Shown here piece by piece: positions 1 to 6,394 of a stretch of DNA of 33,821 nucleotides; positions within the stretch are counted from its first letter, which is position 1, and each line of letters starts with the position of its first letter. Source of the stretch: an uncultured Clostridia bacterium (GTDB lineage: Bacteria; Bacillota; Clostridia; Christensenellales; Borkfalkiaceae); NCBI GenBank assembly GCA_944372075.1, contig CALVYJ010000002.1, positions 1 to 33,821 on the forward strand, read 5' to 3'. A program made the position numbers and the translations under genes. The notes beneath the pieces were generated by a model. It was not told the DNA's origin and made no database searches. It saw only the letters and a program-made list of their open reading frames with translations.

Positions 1-75
1 CGGCGTAGCTTAGTTGGTTATAGCGATCGGTTCATACCCGATAGGTCGTAGGTTCGAATCCCACCGCCGCTACCA
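1..75 (+). tRNA. tRNA-Met (anticodon CAT), 5' end cut by window edge
   Basis: The sequence folds as a tRNA. The visible acceptor bases CGGCG pair with CGCCG before the discriminator A and an encoded CCA at 73-75. The D arm is GCTT..TAGC, the anticodon stem is ATCGG/CCGAT, and the anticodon loop TTCATAC reads CAT. The T arm carries TTCGAAT. The first two acceptor bases lie outside the window. The anticodon stem lacks the GGG/CCC pairs of initiator tRNA, so this is an elongator Met; an Ile tRNA with modified CAT is less likely. It is probably co-transcribed with the Glu tRNA 40 bp downstream. Confidence 0.95.
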
Positions 76-114
76 AATATAACAAATCCCGCAGCAATGC
101 GGTTTCTATAACGA

Positions 115-189
115 GGCCCCGTGGTCAAGCGGTCAAGACATCGCCCTTTCACGGCGGTAACACGAGTTCGATTCTCGTCGGGGTCACCA
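115..189 (+). tRNA. tRNA-Glu (anticodon TTC)
   Basis: This is a full cloverleaf. Acceptor GGCCCCG pairs with CGGGGTC, the anticodon stem is TCGCC/GGCGG around loop CTTTCAC (anticodon TTC), the T arm is ACGAG/CTCGT around TTCGATT, and CCA is encoded at 187-189. The CCA is followed with no gap by a structured GC-rich repeat at 190-321. The last 16 bases of the tRNA recur at 325-340. The gene itself looks intact and functional. Confidence 0.97.
174..189 (+). repeat. Direct repeat, left copy (tRNA-Glu 3' end, att-like)
   Basis: The last 16 bases of tRNA-Glu (CTCGTCGGGGTCACCA) are repeated exactly at 325-340, on the far side of the structured repeat. A duplicated tRNA 3' end flanking an insertion is the usual footprint of site-specific integration. 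The identity is seen directly; the integration reading is inference. Confidence 0.8.
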
Positions 190-321
190 CGAAAAGAGAG
201 AGGTTTTTTAACCTCTCTCTTTTCGCGGTATCCTATGCAAGAAGCGAACGGGCGCGGCGAAGCCGCGGCTGTTCGCGCGAGCAAAGCGCCGCCCTGCCGA
301 CCCTTTTCGGGGCTTCGGCAG
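190..321 (+). repeat. Structured interspersed repeat, copy 1 (tRNA-abutting)
   Basis: This 132-bp GC-rich segment matches 29936-30069 with about nine substitutions and two single-base indels. It contains three successive hairpins. The first (190-225) has a 16-bp perfect stem built on AAAAGAGAGAGG. The second (244-276) has GCGAAC/GTTCGC outside CGCGGC-GAA-GCCGCG. The third (294-321) has CTGCCGA/TCGGCAG around CCC..GGG. Most differences between copies fall in the loop of hairpin 1. Apparent reading frames exist on both strands, but they lack ribosome sites, and an indel shifts the frame between copies. It is therefore more likely a structured RNA or small non-autonomous element than a gene. It lies inside the tRNA transcript, before the terminator at 350-392. 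Confidence 0.85.
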
Positions 322-324
322 ATG

Positions 325-340
325 CTCGTCGGGGTCACCA
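325..340 (+). repeat. Direct repeat, right copy (partial tRNA-Glu 3' end)
   Basis: This is an exact 16-base copy of the 3' end of tRNA-Glu (half of the T arm, acceptor strand, discriminator, CCA). It is not a tRNA gene, since nothing upstream can form the remaining arms. Together with 174-189 it brackets 135 bp that are almost entirely the structured repeat. Confidence 0.8.
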
Positions 341-349
341 AATGCGAAT

Positions 350-392
350 AAATCCGAACCTTGAGGAATATCTGAAGTTCGGATTATTTTTT
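350..392 (+). terminator. Rho-independent terminator of the tRNA operon
   Basis: Inverted repeat AATCCGAAC (351-359) and GTTCGGATT (377-385) is followed by a T-rich run at 387-392. It lies 10 bp after the duplicated tRNA end and would terminate the tRNA-Met/tRNA-Glu/repeat transcript. Confidence 0.8.
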
Positions 393-674
393 GCCGGCGA
401 TTTTTTCGGGAGGATAGTCTGTTTTGAATGATTGCATTTTTTTGCTCTCTGAGTTTGTGTTTATTCGGGAAAGCAGGTTAACATAGTACCTCGCGGAAGA
501 GGGCGGCTGCTAAATCGTTGCTGAAAACATCCATAGAAAAAATCGGACATTTACGGCAAAGGCCGTATAAGGAAAAGGAATTGCATTCAATTTGTCTGCT
601 GCCGGGGAAAGGATAATGAACAGAAGTGTTACCGCAGAAAAATGGAAAAGGCGTTTATTTTTTGTTAAAATTGC
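393..674. other. Intergenic stretch with no supported gene
   Basis: No convincing gene is visible between the tRNA terminator and the transporter promoter. There is a small TACGGC/GCCGTA hairpin near 552-567. A 28-codon frame starts with ATG at 616 behind GGGGAAAGG, but it runs into the downstream -10 box and has no recognisable product. Confidence 0.5.
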
Positions 675-703
675 TTTTCATTTTTTGGGTTTTAAGATAT
701 AAT
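675..703 (+). promoter_or_regulatory. Probable promoter of the DMT transporter
   Basis: A consensus TATAAT lies at 698-703. The -35 region at 17 bp spacing is only TTTTCA, so recognition rests mainly on the -10 box. The start codon is 55 bp downstream. Confidence 0.5.
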
Positions 704-757
704 GCAGACCGTGTATCAGAATGTGAAAATTTTGCGCGAAAACGGAGTGAGAATAAG

Positions 758-1690
758 ATGGAATACGCAATGATTATAGCAGCGGCGGTTGCTATTGCAG
801 GTCAATTTTCGTGGAATAAAGTTTATGAAAAGCGGATTGTGCGCGACACAAGTCATTTATTTGTTTTTCCCGTAATCGTGGCGGCAGTTTCGGTTTTTCT
901 GTTTCTGGTATTGAACTTATTTGCGTTGCGCATAACGGCATACGGGGTTAGTATGGCTGCCTGCAGTGCGGTAATTTCTGTTGTGTCGGCTATTTTAGGT
1001 ATTTTAATAGTGCGGATAGGCAGAGTTTCTGTATATACTACGTTTATGATGCTCGGTGGAATGTTGCTTCCATATTTGTACGGAATTATTTTTTTGAAAG
1101 AAGAGTTGTCGGCATTTCGCATGGTCGGTTTAGGAATTTTGATTTTTATTTTAGTGTTTTCGGTATGGGGCAAGGCAGAACAAAAAAAGCATGACGATCG
1201 AGTGATATTTTATATTTTATGTATCTTGGTTTTCTTTCTTAACGGAAGCCTTGGGATCGTGTCGAAAGTGCATCAGATAAGTCCTCAGGCATTGCCTACG
1301 TGTGATTTTCTGATATGGAATTATTTTTTTCAATTTATTTTATCTTCTGTTCTTTTTATTTTGTATCGATGTATATTTGCGAAACGAGTCGAAAAGAATG
1401 TGAAGGAGGAAGGCATACGGCAAGGAGAAAAGCCGGCTTCAAAATTAAAAAGCTATTTGCTTGCTTTTTTGATTGCGACAATGTATGCTTTGTTTTCCGG
1501 CGGCGGATTTCTTTTGCAGTTGTTGGCGGCAATTAAATTGCCTGCCTCGATGCAATATCCTTTTGTAACGGGCGGATCAATTGTTTTAACCACGCTTGCG
1601 GCAGCATTATTTTTCAAAGAAAAGATCACGATAAAGGGATGGTTTATTCTTTTGCTTACGTTGTCGGGGACGGTACTTTTTGTTTTTTGA
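758..1690 (+). CDS. DMT-superfamily (EamA-like) transporter
   Basis: This is a 310-residue integral membrane protein with about ten hydrophobic segments in two halves, the arrangement and length of drug/metabolite transporter family permeases. Features typical of the family include the Lys-Glu pair after helix 4 in the first half (FLKEELSAFRMVGLGILI) and its counterpart near the C-terminus (FFKEKITIKGWFILL). A basic cytoplasmic loop separates the halves. The frame opens further upstream, but ATG at 758 is chosen because it has a ribosome site (GGAGTGAG) and begins directly before helix 1. It is a single-gene unit followed by a bidirectional terminator. The substrate cannot be told from the sequence. 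Confidence 0.8.
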   Translation: MEYAMIIAAAVAIAGQFSWNKVYEKRIVRDTSHLFVFPVIVAAVSVFLFLVLNLFALRITAYGVSMAACSAVISVVSAILGILIVRIGRVSVYTTFMMLGGMLLPYLYGIIFLKEELSAFRMVGLGILIFILVFSVWGKAEQKKHDDRVIFYILCILVFFLNGSLGIVSKVHQISPQALPTCDFLIWNYFFQFILSSVLFILYRCIFAKRVEKNVKEEGIRQGEKPASKLKSYLLAFLIATMYALFSGGGFLLQLLAAIKLPASMQYPFVTGGSIVLTTLAAALFFKEKITIKGWFILLLTLSGTVLFVF

Positions 1691-1697
1691 TTCGGGC

Positions 1698-1744
1698 AAA
1701 AAAATGTGCTTGAACAGGAATTTTCTGTTCAAGCACATTTTTTT
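1698..1744. terminator. Bidirectional terminator
   Basis: A 17-bp perfect stem (ATGTGCTTGAACAG and its complement) has an A run on the left and a T run on the right. It can therefore terminate both the transporter gene (plus) and the EEP lipoprotein gene (minus), which converge on it. Confidence 0.9.
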
Positions 1745-1844
1745 CAAACGCAAAAGGGGAGACTGTCATTCATTGAATTCACGGACGGCTCTGCTTTTAA
1801 TGAAGAGATAGTTTGAAAGATATTGTTCTCTTATTGCCAAATTA

Positions 1845-2738
1845 TCAAGTAAATTCGATCGTTGCCTGCAGGGCGAAATGATCGCTTAAAGCGAGTGTTC
1901 CGGCCAAACAGGCCGCGGTATGCTTTCCGCTTGCGGAATAAAAGATGTGATCAATGGCTGAGTTTTCAAAAGTTTTAAGAGAAGCATCCGTATTGACTCC
2001 TTTATACATGGCAGGGTCAAACGCGGAAATGTTTTCGCCGTTGAAATCTCCGCCGAATATCACTTTTGACTCCGGATAGTACTTTTGTGCAATTTCAATT
2101 TGTTCGGCTAAAACTTTTAAGCCTTCTTGGTTCCAGTTGACGCCGTTGTCGTTTGTTATCCATTGGGCGTGGGCACAAACTGCAAGGATTTTTGTCTCGG
2201 TAGATTTATGAGAGAGCAAAGCCCATACGGCAGAGCGCGGCCGACCTTCTTCATTCCATAGGGCATTGTAACTCATTCTAGAAAAAGGCGCGTGCGGATC
2301 GGAAGGGTTGTCGGAAAGAGAAAAAGACGAGGTATCTTGCAAGGTGAATTTATCCTTGCGAAAGAGTATGTAATTGCAAAATCGGGCAGAATAGAGATCG
2401 GCTTTTGTGCCGTTGTAGTTGGCAACTCCATCGGCGAAGTCGGATTCGCGCACAAAACCGTACCCCAGACTTTCTGCTTTTTCCTGTAAGATTTCATCCT
2501 GATATTTTGCTGCCTCATTCAAAAAAATGATATCGCAGTCGGCCGATTGCAAAAAATCAAGTTCGTCGGACATTCGTTCGTCTGCTCGTCTGTCGCCGTA
2601 ATCGGTATCTGCGGCATTGTAGGAAAAACGAAGATTGTGCGTCATAACGCGAAACGTCAGTACTTCTTGTTCGGAAGAGCATCCCGCAAATCCGATAAAA
2701 AAAAGGGTTGAAAGTAAGCATGCTAAAAGTTTTTTCAT
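1845..2738 (-). CDS. EEP-fold (endonuclease/exonuclease/phosphatase) lipoprotein, copy 1
   Basis: This is a 297-residue exported lipoprotein with a lipobox ending at Cys20 (GFAGC). The body carries the motif series of the EEP metal-dependent phosphodiesterase fold: Asn35 in THNLRF, Glu75 in FLNEA, Asp231/Asn233 in GGDFN, Asp263-His264, and the terminal Ser-Asp286-His287. The family includes nucleases, sphingomyelinases and inositol-phosphate phosphatases, so the bond cut is a phosphodiester or phosphomonoester but the substrate is unknown. ATG at 2738 has GAGGA at good spacing. It is divergent from the surface-protein operon, and its promoter lies next to operator O1. A paralogue at 27715-28716 closes the far end of the locus, so the enzyme is probably part of the glycan programme rather than DNA metabolism. 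Confidence 0.8.
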   Translation of the reverse strand: MKKLLACLLSTLFFIGFAGCSSEQEVLTFRVMTHNLRFSYNAADTDYGDRRADERMSDELDFLQSADCDIIFLNEAAKYQDEILQEKAESLGYGFVRESDFADGVANYNGTKADLYSARFCNYILFRKDKFTLQDTSSFSLSDNPSDPHAPFSRMSYNALWNEEGRPRSAVWALLSHKSTETKILAVCAHAQWITNDNGVNWNQEGLKVLAEQIEIAQKYYPESKVIFGGDFNGENISAFDPAMYKGVNTDASLKTFENSAIDHIFYSASGKHTAACLAGTLALSDHFALQATIEFT

Positions 2739-2760
2739 TTTAAGTCCTCGTTTTTGTTTA

Positions 2761-2790
2761 ATTATATAAATAAAAAAACTGTTTTGTCAA
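2761..2790 (-). promoter_or_regulatory. Promoter of EEP lipoprotein 1
   Basis: Read on the minus strand, TTGACA (2785-2790) and TATAAT (2761-2766) are separated by 18 bp. Operator O1 begins 7 bp upstream of this -35 box, so the same regulator could touch this promoter. Confidence 0.75.
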
Positions 2791-2796
2791 ACATAA

Positions 2797-2808
2797 AAAC
2801 ACGTGTTT
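2797..2808. promoter_or_regulatory. Operator O1 (AAACACGTGTTT)
   Basis: This perfect 12-bp palindrome recurs exactly at 2916-2927 and 14180-14191 and with one change at 14259-14270. Even-length palindromes with a central CG are typical LacI-family operators, and two LacI genes lie in the locus. O1 sits between the divergent EEP1 and surface-protein promoters. Its centre is 119 bp from that of O2, suitable for loop formation. Confidence 0.75.
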
Positions 2809-2848
2809 ATAAAATTAAAATATTTTTATACAAATTTGAAAAAACATA

Positions 2849-2877
2849 TTGACAAAATGCATTACTTAAAGTATAAT
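2849..2877 (+). promoter_or_regulatory. Main promoter of half-operon A
   Basis: TTGACA (2849-2854), 17 bp and TATAAT (2872-2877) give full consensus in both boxes and spacing. The predicted start is near 2884. O1 lies upstream and O2 at about +33 to +44. A promoter this strong needs repression, which fits the operators. Confidence 0.9.
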
Positions 2878-2915
2878 GACGGCGAAAACCTTAAAAAAAA
2901 TTTTTTAAGCATTAA

Positions 2916-2927
2916 AAACACGTGTTT
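2916..2927. promoter_or_regulatory. Operator O2 (AAACACGTGTTT)
   Basis: This is an exact copy of O1, inside the untranslated leader just downstream of the predicted transcription start, where a bound LacI protein would block elongation or loop to O1. An AT-only palindrome (2890-2909) lies between promoter and operator. Confidence 0.75.
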
Positions 2928-3019
2928 CTATTTATAAAAAATTTTATTAAGGGAAAAAATTTCCGCGCGGATTAAGTTAAAATTTATAAAAAGCGTTGGA
3001 AAGAAGGGAGGAGGGAAAT

Positions 3020-6000
3020 ATGAAGGCAACAATTATAAGAAACAGACTGGCGGCGATTGTATGTATTGCTCTGTTGTTCTTGGGTAGTATGGTGTTTTCG
3101 GTCGTATTGGCGGCACCGCCTGCGGATTGGCAGGGGGAAAATATGCTTACATCGGAGAGCGAATACGATGCGAACGGCTGGTTGGTTACGGAAGGCTGGA
3201 CGGCGGATGGCGGTGGGTTTTCGGTCTATAATTTTGGTGTATCTACACAATTTCAACTAATCAATTCGACAAAAATTGATTTGACAAAGCCTTTCCGGTT
3301 TCAAATGTATTTTAACGGAAGCGGGAACGTGGGCGGAATAAATCTTGTGCCGGAGCTGGAGATGTTCAAAGGTACGGATTTTACCGATGTAAAAGAAAAT
3401 GAGAATTATAAAGGAACGGATATGCGCAATCATGGTTCGCTGTTTCCGTTTGCGGGGTATTTGACGGCACCCAATACGTGGGTTGTATCCGGAGGGTTGG
3501 ACAATTCGGAGAGTGGCAACCCGTTTAATATTTCGGCAGCGAAAGACATGCCCGCGGATGTAGATTGGAGCAAGAATTTTACGACGGTAGAAATGTATGT
3601 GGGTACAGATTCTGCAAAGGCGGTTCCGGACGGCGATGTTTCCTGGATCAAAGTCAACGGGGAAGAGATCGTTTATGAAGTACCGCTTACGTTGACGCGA
3701 GCGGATTTTGCAGATGACTTTGCGTATTTGAACATTCAATACAATGCGGTCGGTGCGGCGACGGATGTTGTTTTCAGTGCTATTGAGCAGGAAGATATCA
3801 GTCGAGAAGCGAGGTTGCCTTATATCGGCGCCGTGGAGGATCCCTGCACGGTAGTTTATACGGCGCAAGATTTGGCGGACAAACAGGGATATACTTTCTC
3901 TGTTCGTCCGAACACGACGGCGGCGGAAAAAATCGAATATTACGGTGCTGACGGAACGTGGAAGGCTGTCGATGCGAAATACATAGACGGTGAAGTCGAA
4001 ACGGAAAACTCTGTATCGATCGGATATTCTTACACGGTGTTGCCTTCCTTTTTTATGGAAAACTATGCAGAGATTTATCGCAGCGGGCTGACGACGTTGT
4101 TTAGAGTGACATATGAAGGCGGTGACGCCGTTACGGGGAGTGCCTATGCAATGATCGGATACCGGTCTTTTAACGCGCCTGTTTTTGAGGGAGACGGATA
4201 TGCGATCGTTGATGAGGGAAGCGCTTTGCAGGATATTGTTTTCAAGGTCGATCAAGAGGAAGGGGTCCCTTATGATGCGGACGATGTTTCGCTGGAGGTA
4301 ACGGATCATCCGAATTTGGCGTACAGCGCTCTTTCAGCCGAGGATTATTCGGTATCTTTTGCGGACGGAAAATATACGATCACATTGTATAAAGAATTTA
4401 TACAGAAGCAACAGGAAAGCGGTTCGCCGTATTTGTTCCGTTTCCTGCGCGTTAAAATAGGAATGGACGTGCTGACATACAGAATACAGTTCAAAGATGC
4501 GTCGGACGGTTGGGTAGTTGTAGATGAGCGGTTGGCAGAGGGTAGTGAAGTTCGGGCCGAAAACGGATATTTATCCTTCGAACTGGGACAATATGTGGAA
4601 TCGGCGACGGATTTTGCGGGATCGGGTATTTTCTACAATCGTCCGTTTGGGCAGGCAGACGATTATACGATTGCTTTTGAAATGGATTACCCGTACTATA
4701 CGTGTTGGGCGCAATTTATAATAAGCGATTCGCCTTTCAATGCGCAATACGCATCGCATATGAGTCCCGCAAAGATGCATATGTTGCTTCGCGGTTATGG
4801 TTCTACGCCCGCTAATTTCCCTTCGGCTCACGGTTTGATCGGGTTCAAAACAGGTGCGCAGGTAGATATAAGCGACGTCTATACCCTACGCAATAAGGCA
4901 CTCGTGGAGATACATGTAGGGAAGACGGCGGAAGAAGGATATTATAAAATCAACGGAAAGCTGATTGATACTCCCAATTTTACGCAGAGTGATTTCCCTG
5001 ACGGACTTTATCTCAGTATGCTGTGGAACAATACAAACGGAGAAAATACGGAAGATGTGAGCATTCAGAATAAAATTTCTGTAACGACGGTCAGTTCCGT
5101 AGTCAACGGAGTATATCTCAAATCTGCACGTACGGATGATGTGATGTCCTATTCTTTGAAATCCGGTGAGGATATTGTTGTAGAATTGGGCAATGTAAAG
5201 AGCGGTGTTGAGGTTTGGCAAGGCGAAAGCGAACTCGGAGAAAATGATTTTTCCTATGAAAGTTCTTCGGGTAAACTTACGATCAAGGATTCGTATCTGA
5301 GCAGCCTTTCTTTTGCCACGGAATATGTCTTTAATGTCATAGAAGAAGGAAACGGCGGAACGAGTTTAACGTTTGGCACGAAAGTGGAAGGGAAAGGAAA
5401 TATTCCCATGCAGTCGTTTTCTTTTGCGGCGCCCGCGGATCTCAAATTTGATTTGAGCGGAAGCGTTACCGAGCTTATTCTTGACGCGGCGATAGTCGAT
5501 GCATCCGATTATACGGTAAACGGAAACTCGTTGACGCTGAAGAAGGAATATTTGAGTTCTCTTAAAACTGGCAAGTATGTGTTTTATGCAAACGTAGGCA
5601 GTGCTTACGATGTAGTGCGGGTAGTTATCGGATATTCTTCTGACGAAACGGGCATTATAGTGGGCGACAATTACACTTTGCAGACAGATGAGGACGGAAA
5701 CATTGTTTTAGGCGGCGGTGCGGCATTCCAGTTGCACGGCACAAAAGATCTGACGGCAGGTTTTTCTTTGACGTTGCAATCGTTGTATGCGGCAAAATAT
5801 TTTGAAGACGGATTGTATAGCGACGGCGCGGCGTTCGATATCGTATTTGACGATTTGAACAGCGGAACGAAAATTGCATATACATTGTTTGCGAATTTTG
5901 ATGAAAGCATGGAAGATAAAGCGTGGGTCACGGAGCGAATTTGCGTATATGGTGCAGACGGTACTTTGCTTGCGAGTACGTCCGACCGCAAACTGACGGT

Positions 6001-6298
6001 CAAGTTGAGCGAAGGCATTTCGATCGATTTCAAAGTAACCGATACTGAGTTTGTGGCAACGATCGGTGATCAAAGAGCTTCGACGTTGGCATTGCCGGAG
6101 ATGGATGTCAAGAGCGTCGCCGTGGCGGTAGAGAGTAACGAGCACATGTTCGGCTTGATAAAAACGGCGGCCGAGCAGACAGACGGTGAAAAAACAGGTT
6201 GCGGAGGGATCGTTTCGGCGAACGTGGTTTTGCCCGGAATGGCGTTGACGATGCTGTGCGCGTGTATGTTTTTGGCAAAAAAACGCAGTGCAAAATAA
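3020..6298 (+). CDS. Large secreted surface protein A, membrane-tailed, probable glycan binder
   Basis: The protein has 1092 residues. An N-terminal signal peptide is followed by AAPPADW (cleavage near residue 31). The body is long and beta-rich, with segments like concanavalin/laminin-G-type domains (about 45-250 and 490-690). Short modules near the C-terminal half carry the pattern DYTVNG-xLTLKKEYL-xxL-xxGKYVF, resembling X2-type beta-sandwich modules of carbohydrate-active proteins. The C-terminus has Cys1061 in TGCGG, a hydrophobic segment and the basic end KKRSAK, the form of a surface-sorting or anchoring signal. ATG at 3020 follows GGAGGAGGG; an in-frame TTG at 2996 is rejected because it would extend the signal peptide with charged residues. 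It is the first gene of half-operon A and paralogous in plan to 16432-19638. A substrate-binding role is inferred; no catalytic motif was recognised. Confidence 0.75.
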   Translation: MKATIIRNRLAAIVCIALLFLGSMVFSVVLAAPPADWQGENMLTSESEYDANGWLVTEGWTADGGGFSVYNFGVSTQFQLINSTKIDLTKPFRFQMYFNGSGNVGGINLVPELEMFKGTDFTDVKENENYKGTDMRNHGSLFPFAGYLTAPNTWVVSGGLDNSESGNPFNISAAKDMPADVDWSKNFTTVEMYVGTDSAKAVPDGDVSWIKVNGEEIVYEVPLTLTRADFADDFAYLNIQYNAVGAATDVVFSAIEQEDISREARLPYIGAVEDPCTVVYTAQDLADKQGYTFSVRPNTTAAEKIEYYGADGTWKAVDAKYIDGEVETENSVSIGYSYTVLPSFFMENYAEIYRSGLTTLFRVTYEGGDAVTGSAYAMIGYRSFNAPVFEGDGYAIVDEGSALQDIVFKVDQEEGVPYDADDVSLEVTDHPNLAYSALSAEDYSVSFADGKYTITLYKEFIQKQQESGSPYLFRFLRVKIGMDVLTYRIQFKDASDGWVVVDERLAEGSEVRAENGYLSFELGQYVESATDFAGSGIFYNRPFGQADDYTIAFEMDYPYYTCWAQFIISDSPFNAQYASHMSPAKMHMLLRGYGSTPANFPSAHGLIGFKTGAQVDISDVYTLRNKALVEIHVGKTAEEGYYKINGKLIDTPNFTQSDFPDGLYLSMLWNNTNGENTEDVSIQNKISVTTVSSVVNGVYLKSARTDDVMSYSLKSGEDIVVELGNVKSGVEVWQGESELGENDFSYESSSGKLTIKDSYLSSLSFATEYVFNVIEEGNGGTSLTFGTKVEGKGNIPMQSFSFAAPADLKFDLSGSVTELILDAAIVDASDYTVNGNSLTLKKEYLSSLKTGKYVFYANVGSAYDVVRVVIGYSSDETGIIVGDNYTLQTDEDGNIVLGGGAAFQLHGTKDLTAGFSLTLQSLYAAKYFEDGLYSDGAAFDIVFDDLNSGTKIAYTLFANFDESMEDKAWVTERICVYGADGTLLASTSDRKLTVKLSEGISIDFKVTDTEFVATIGDQRASTLALPEMDVKSVAVAVESNEHMFGLIKTAAEQTDGEKTGCGGIVSANVVLPGMALTMLCACMFLAKKRSAK

Positions 6299-6330
6299 AT
6301 CTTGCGTAAGATTGAAGAGGAAGGAAATTT

Positions 6331-6363
6331 CGTGCAACGCGGGGATATATCTCGCGTTGCGCG
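6331..6363 (+). other. Intercistronic hairpin before propeller-permease A
   Basis: GCAACGCG (6334-6341) and CGCGTTGC (6353-6360), extendable to 11 pairs, lie in the 96-bp gap between the surface-protein and permease genes. A T-rich stretch follows about 10 bases later, so partial termination is possible. The equivalent gap in half B also holds a strong hairpin. Confidence 0.65.
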
Positions 6364-6394
6364 AAAATCTTTTTTGAAAAGAAGGGTAATACGC

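Noticed and set aside
325-340. A possible third tRNA gene
   Set aside because: Only the 3' sixteen bases match tRNA-Glu; no D, anticodon or full T arm can be formed upstream.
121-351. 76-codon plus-strand frame across tRNA-Glu and the repeat, and a 107-codon minus-strand frame over both tRNAs
   Set aside because: They overlap tRNA genes and repeat hairpins, have no ribosome sites, and the repeat part is frameshifted in the second copy.
616-702. 28-codon frame upstream of the DMT transporter
   Set aside because: It has a weak ribosome site and no recognisable product, and its stop lies within the TATAAT of the transporter promoter. A leader peptide cannot be excluded but is not supported.
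2890-2909. AT-only palindrome as terminator or extra operator
   Set aside because: CTTAAAAAAAATTTTTTAAG has no GC stem and no relation to the CACGTG operators; it is most likely just AT-rich leader DNA.
3257-4309. Long minus-strand frame opposite surface protein A (and similar ones at 5708-6568, 7403-8224, 14589-15524, 22835-23659, 26583-27506)
   Set aside because: They are Arg/Ile-rich antisense shadows of clearly coding plus-strand genes, without ribosome sites or domains.
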